In this document: positions 60,338 through 64,000 of the stretch, piece after piece
How the letters are laid out: each line of letters begins with the position of its first letter
How positions within the stretch are numbered: the stretch's first letter is position 1
Assembly: GCA_020152595.1 (NCBI GenBank)
Contig: JAIGNY010004497.1
Span: 1,434,001-1,498,000, forward strand
Source of the DNA: Chiridota heheva
Taxonomy: Eukaryota; Echinodermata; Holothuroidea; Apodida; Chiridotidae
DNA length: 64,000 bases
Direction: 5' to 3'
Notes under the pieces: generated by a model
Told to the model about the DNA's origin: nothing
The model's input: only the letters and a program-made list of their open reading frames with translations
The model's database searches: none
Position numbers and translations under genes: made by a program

Positions 60338-60391
60338 CTCTCATATGTAAACAGGGGAGACAAATGCCCCTGTCTTTAGCTGGGAATAGCA
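60338..60391 (-). repeat. Single inverted copy of the 52-bp repeat
   Basis: TCTCATATGTAAACAGGGGA, GACAAATGCCCCTGTCTTTA, GCTGGGAATAGC is the reverse complement of one unit of the array that starts about 450 bp to the right. Confidence 0.9.
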
Positions 60392-60847
60392 GAAAATTTT
60401 GTATACAGATATTTTGTCCAATTTATAGACTTTTCTCCCTATGAGACTTATCCCCCCCCCCCTTCCTCCTCCTGCCACCCAAGCATTGATCAAAATCCAA
60501 GCGCCAAGCCAAGCCCTATTTTACCGTTTTGGCTGATCTTTATGTACAATATACTACATACTACAATATACTACAGGGTTTTAAATCTGGCACAAAAAGT
60601 TAGTGTGTGATCCAATGGGAGTGACGTCAAAAATGTTTGGTATCTACTTTATTATATATCTGTGAACAAGATGAGTATGTGGAAACATCAAACCAGACCT
60701 TAGATCTTGGGCACAGGAATTTATGACTTAACAAGAGGGGAAACCCAGGATGATATAGTGGTGCACTTGGTGTAGTGCTGTCATGCAATCACAGAACTGC
60801 CTTCAGGGTGGCAACTCCCAGCTAGGGACAGGGGCATTTGTCCCCCC

Positions 60848-61596
60848 TGTTTTCATATGAGAGCTATTCCCAGCTAGGGACAGGGGCATTTGTCTCCCCT
60901 CTTTTCATATGAGAACTATTCCCAGCTAAAGACAGGGGCATTTGTCTCTCCTGTTTTCATATGAGAACTATTCCCAGCTAGGGACAGGGGCATTTGTCTC
61001 CCCTGTTTTCATATGAGAGCTTTTCCCAGCTAGGGACAGGGGCATTTGTCTCCCCTGTTTTCATATGAAAGCTATTCCGAGATAGGGACAGGGGCATTTG
61101 TCTCCCCTGTTTTCATATAAGAGCTATTCCCAGCTAGGGACAGGGGCATTTGTCTCTCCTGTTTTCATATGAGAGCTATTCCCAGCTAAAGACAGGGGCA
61201 TTTGTCTCCCCTGTTTTCACATGAGAGCTGTTCCCAGCTAGGGACAGGGGCATTTGTCTCCCCTGTTTTCATATGAGAACTATTCCCAGCTAGGGACAGG
61301 GGCATTTGTCTCCCCTGTTTTCATATGAGAACTATTCCCAGCTAGGGACAGGGGCATTTGTCTCCCCTGTTTTCATATGGGAGCTTTTCCCAGCTAGGGA
61401 CAGGCACATTTGTCTCTCCTGTTTTCATATGAAAGCTATTCCGAGATAGGACAGGAGCATTTGTCTCCCCTGTTTTCATATGAGAGCTATTCCCAGATAG
61501 GGACAGGCACATTTGTCTCCCCCTGTTTTCATATGAAAGCTATTCCCAGCTAGAGACAGGAGCATTTGTCTCCCCTGTTTTCATATGAGAATTTCA
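60848..61596. repeat. 52-bp minisatellite, about 14 units, each with a hairpin core
   Basis: The unit is CCCAGCTAGGGACAGGGGCA, TTTGTCTCCCCTGTTTTCAT, ATGAGAGCTATT. CAGGGG and CCCCTG are perfectly complementary around CATTTGTCT. Variants AAAGAC for GGGAC and CGAGATAGG for CAGCTAGGG recur non-randomly. Confidence 0.96.
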
Positions 61597-64000
61597 ACAA
61601 ATACATAGTTTTTTCAATGTTGTCCGCCAACTTTATGGAGGAATAATTACAACCCTTATATTTATATACCTCCCCCCCCCCTCCCATCCTTCCCTCTCCC
61701 CACGATCACTTTGTGAACAAGAATTACAGGTAAATGCAGGTGAATCTAAAGCAAATGTAAGCTTTGCTGACCACCAGTACTTAATTATACAACTGTAGGG
61801 CCGTAATTATCCTCCAAAAAGTGGAAGGGACTGGTGGCTAAGTGAGTTCACAACGCCAACATTTAACAAAGATGAACACCCTAATTCCAAACATTTCAAG
61901 GCAGGTTTATTCTCTAAATTATTTTTTTAATCCTGTTAATTTGAGAGAAGTCCTTGTCTACCTACAAAGAATTACATTCAATCTCTTAACAAGTACAGTA
62001 CTCCACATCCCCCATGCAGGATGCAAAAATAAGAAATCTTGCATCCTACTTTTTGAATCAGTTTCTAGACTATACAGGAAGTGTGCGGTCTGGTATACGA
62101 CAACCAGTTACCACATGAAAAACAAGCTGACTGATACTGTACACTACAAAATGCTGAAATGAGAGGCCAACCATGTGGCGTGCTCTGCTTGCTCGACTCT
62201 TACAAACCCTCAATCTGGTGCCCCAGCTTCAATGCATGGTTGTTAATCCATGACATGATGAATTATGGTTAAACCTTATATCATATTCCTTCAGGGATAA
62301 ACTTGAATTCTAATCTCCTTTTGAATACTTTCAGTCCTCATTTAAGTTATTATTCATCTACATGTGTAATCCTTTTGGGTCAAAATGATTTTTGTTTTCC
62401 ATTTCTGGAGGGGATTTTTTGATTAATCAACTTACACTAAATAAATGACTTCTTATAACAAAGATAAAGAAGACAGTCATCAAAATCAATTGTTATTCAA
62501 GAAAGAAAAAACAAATTCCTAGATATCCCTTCCAGGACAAAAATTTCTACTCACATAATTATTGTACTTACAGTATCTTAAATTATCATAACAATAGGAT
62601 TAAGAGTACTGATAGTGTAAACTGTCAAAAAGCACATACACCACTCTTAGGAGAAGTGAAATTGTGAGACGCAAAACCATATAAACAATACAGTACCATA
62701 TTGTACATGCATGTACGTAGGTTAATATTGACACCTGACAAGGTAATCCTCTGCTTTTGAGTATTTGTTTAACAGGACATGTTTCTTTTAGAGCTGGTAT
62801 AATATGTCTTCATGCAACCAGTAATAAAGTAATATCCCTGGCAACCTTGATCAAGGTTAAAGACAAAGACAAAGTTAGAATTGACGACATCTGCCACATT
62901 GCTATGCTGGCTTAAACCCTGTAGTTTTATACAGAGCAACATTTACAACAAACAATCGTTTCGGTTAATAACACATGAATTTTTGAAAATCTAATTCAAC
63001 AAAATGTTATAAGTATGACTTAGGTTATGGCTTTAAAATGGTCTTTATACTAAATTTGATAAAGCTGTATTAAAGCAAAACCTTCTAAAACATTTTCTGA
63101 GGAAGGATGTGAAATCCCCCCTTTCCCCCTCCCCCTTTCTTCTGACACCTCAAAATTGAAGAAACCTTCCCGAAAATAAAGGAAATGTCCAGAAAAGGAG
63201 ATTAACTTAATTTGCCAGTGCAATTTTTCTGCTTGCAACCCAAAAATTTTGCCTGCCATGAAAGGTCACCATTCTTACGCCTGATAATTACGGTCATTGA
63301 TACGGTTTGCAAAACGGCATTTAAAAAAAACAATAGTGCTGTACTTTATTTCAAATTCAATTTATGCTAACATGTGCCTCTCTACACCCATCCTTGTAAC
63401 TAACCCAGTGAAAACTGTGGTAATAGAACTGTTTATTAACATCTGATTATTCTAATATATGCAAAACATAAAGAGTTACAACTGTTCAGTGTACCAATGG
63501 TTACTTGTTATCTGGGTCAATTTGATGATACCCCTGATGAGAGAATAACATTGTAGGTCATCCCTGTCCTGCCCAGCACCATGTACACTGCTCTATGGCT
63601 AAGGAAGTTTTTTTAACTGAGAAAGGTAGCTAACTGTATGTATCAACAACAGGAGCATAAACAATTCAAAAACCATGAACACAGCAAAACACCTCATCAA
63701 ATTCTGACATCATTTTACATCATTTTAAAACTTTGATGCTGTAATTGTACAATATTGACCTCAGAATGAGACAATTTAATAGAAAAATGCTTGTGTTAAC
63801 TTACATGTTTTTCCGTCTTTCCCCCAAATAATTTGAATGGGAGAAGATGGCTACAGTGAACAAGAAATTAGATATCATTACAACATTGATTCAGATTTAC
63901 TAAAAGCATTCTTTTTGATTGATTGAATTTGAACATATTTCAAAAACAACACAAATTGTGGGAACGGCAGGATTAAAATACCACACTGTTTTCACCTCTG

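Larger units (their letters stand above)
53806..64000 (-). other. Upstream Shc intron or flank, right edge
   Basis: The preceding Shc exon (first PTB strand, G-W-L region) was searched for on the minus strand and not found. It holds an SINE at 56171, a 33-bp array, a 52-bp array and an inverted pair at 56862/60620. The stretches 53810-56170, 56340-56860, 56925-58930, 59615-60335 and 61600-64000 show nothing else I can name. Confidence 0.55.

Noticed and set aside
63805..63850. Possible 46-nt minus-strand exon between a CACTGTAG acceptor and a GTAAGT donor
   Set aside because: The splice signals look good, but none of the three translations resembles Shc or anything I know, and short matches like this occur by chance.

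Overview
This is eukaryotic DNA: AT-rich, with canonical GT-AG exon boundaries, non-LTR retrotransposon remnants, tRNA-derived SINEs, fold-back MITEs and a very high density of minisatellites. The one protein-coding gene I can support is a minus-strand orthologue of the metazoan phosphotyrosine adaptor Shc. The gene family and repeat content suggest an invertebrate animal, probably a marine deuterostome such as an echinoderm, but the species cannot be fixed from the sequence alone.

Nine minus-strand exons join with compatible phases, running from high to low coordinates: 53735-53805, 28402-28459, 20468-20587, 12983-13036, 11991-12042, 9608-9734, 7035-7212, 5055-5312 and about 2123-2551. The first six encode most of the PTB domain, and the sixth finishes it. 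The seventh begins the CH1 linker and carries the YYND Grb2-binding motif. The last two encode a proline-rich CH1 linker with more Y-x-N motifs. The start of the gene (N-terminus and first PTB strand) must lie beyond the right edge. The SH2 domain must lie beyond the left edge. The last visible exon contains an in-frame 21-bp (7-residue) proline repeat in which one unit lacks a single base. That breaks the reading frame in this sequence, although the frame is coherent on both sides.

Everything else is intronic or flanking. Minisatellites with unit lengths of 17, 18, 22-24, 26, 28, 32, 33, 35, 42, 52, about 68 and 105 bp occupy much of the introns and produce most of the long but spurious open frames. 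Several arrays are recognisably built from pieces of transposable elements: the 105-bp array at 45.0-46.7 kb is an amplified SINE tail, and the ~68-bp array at 48.4-48.8 kb is an amplified MITE end. Other arrays abut truncated copies of the same MITE or a LINE fragment. The 24-bp array at 16.1-17.7 kb places dozens of consensus 5' splice-site sequences on the sense strand of the Shc intron.

Other mobile elements are a CR1/L2-like LINE 3' end (34.1-35.4 kb, two fragments), an RNase H-type LINE family (27.3-27.9 and 40.3-41.0 kb plus several tails), three or more tRNA-derived SINEs, three tandem 72-nt tRNA-like units (30.3-30.55 kb), and a fold-back element rich in CAAGCTTG-type palindromes (20.7-22.4 kb). 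I found no CRISPR array, rRNA or prokaryotic feature.
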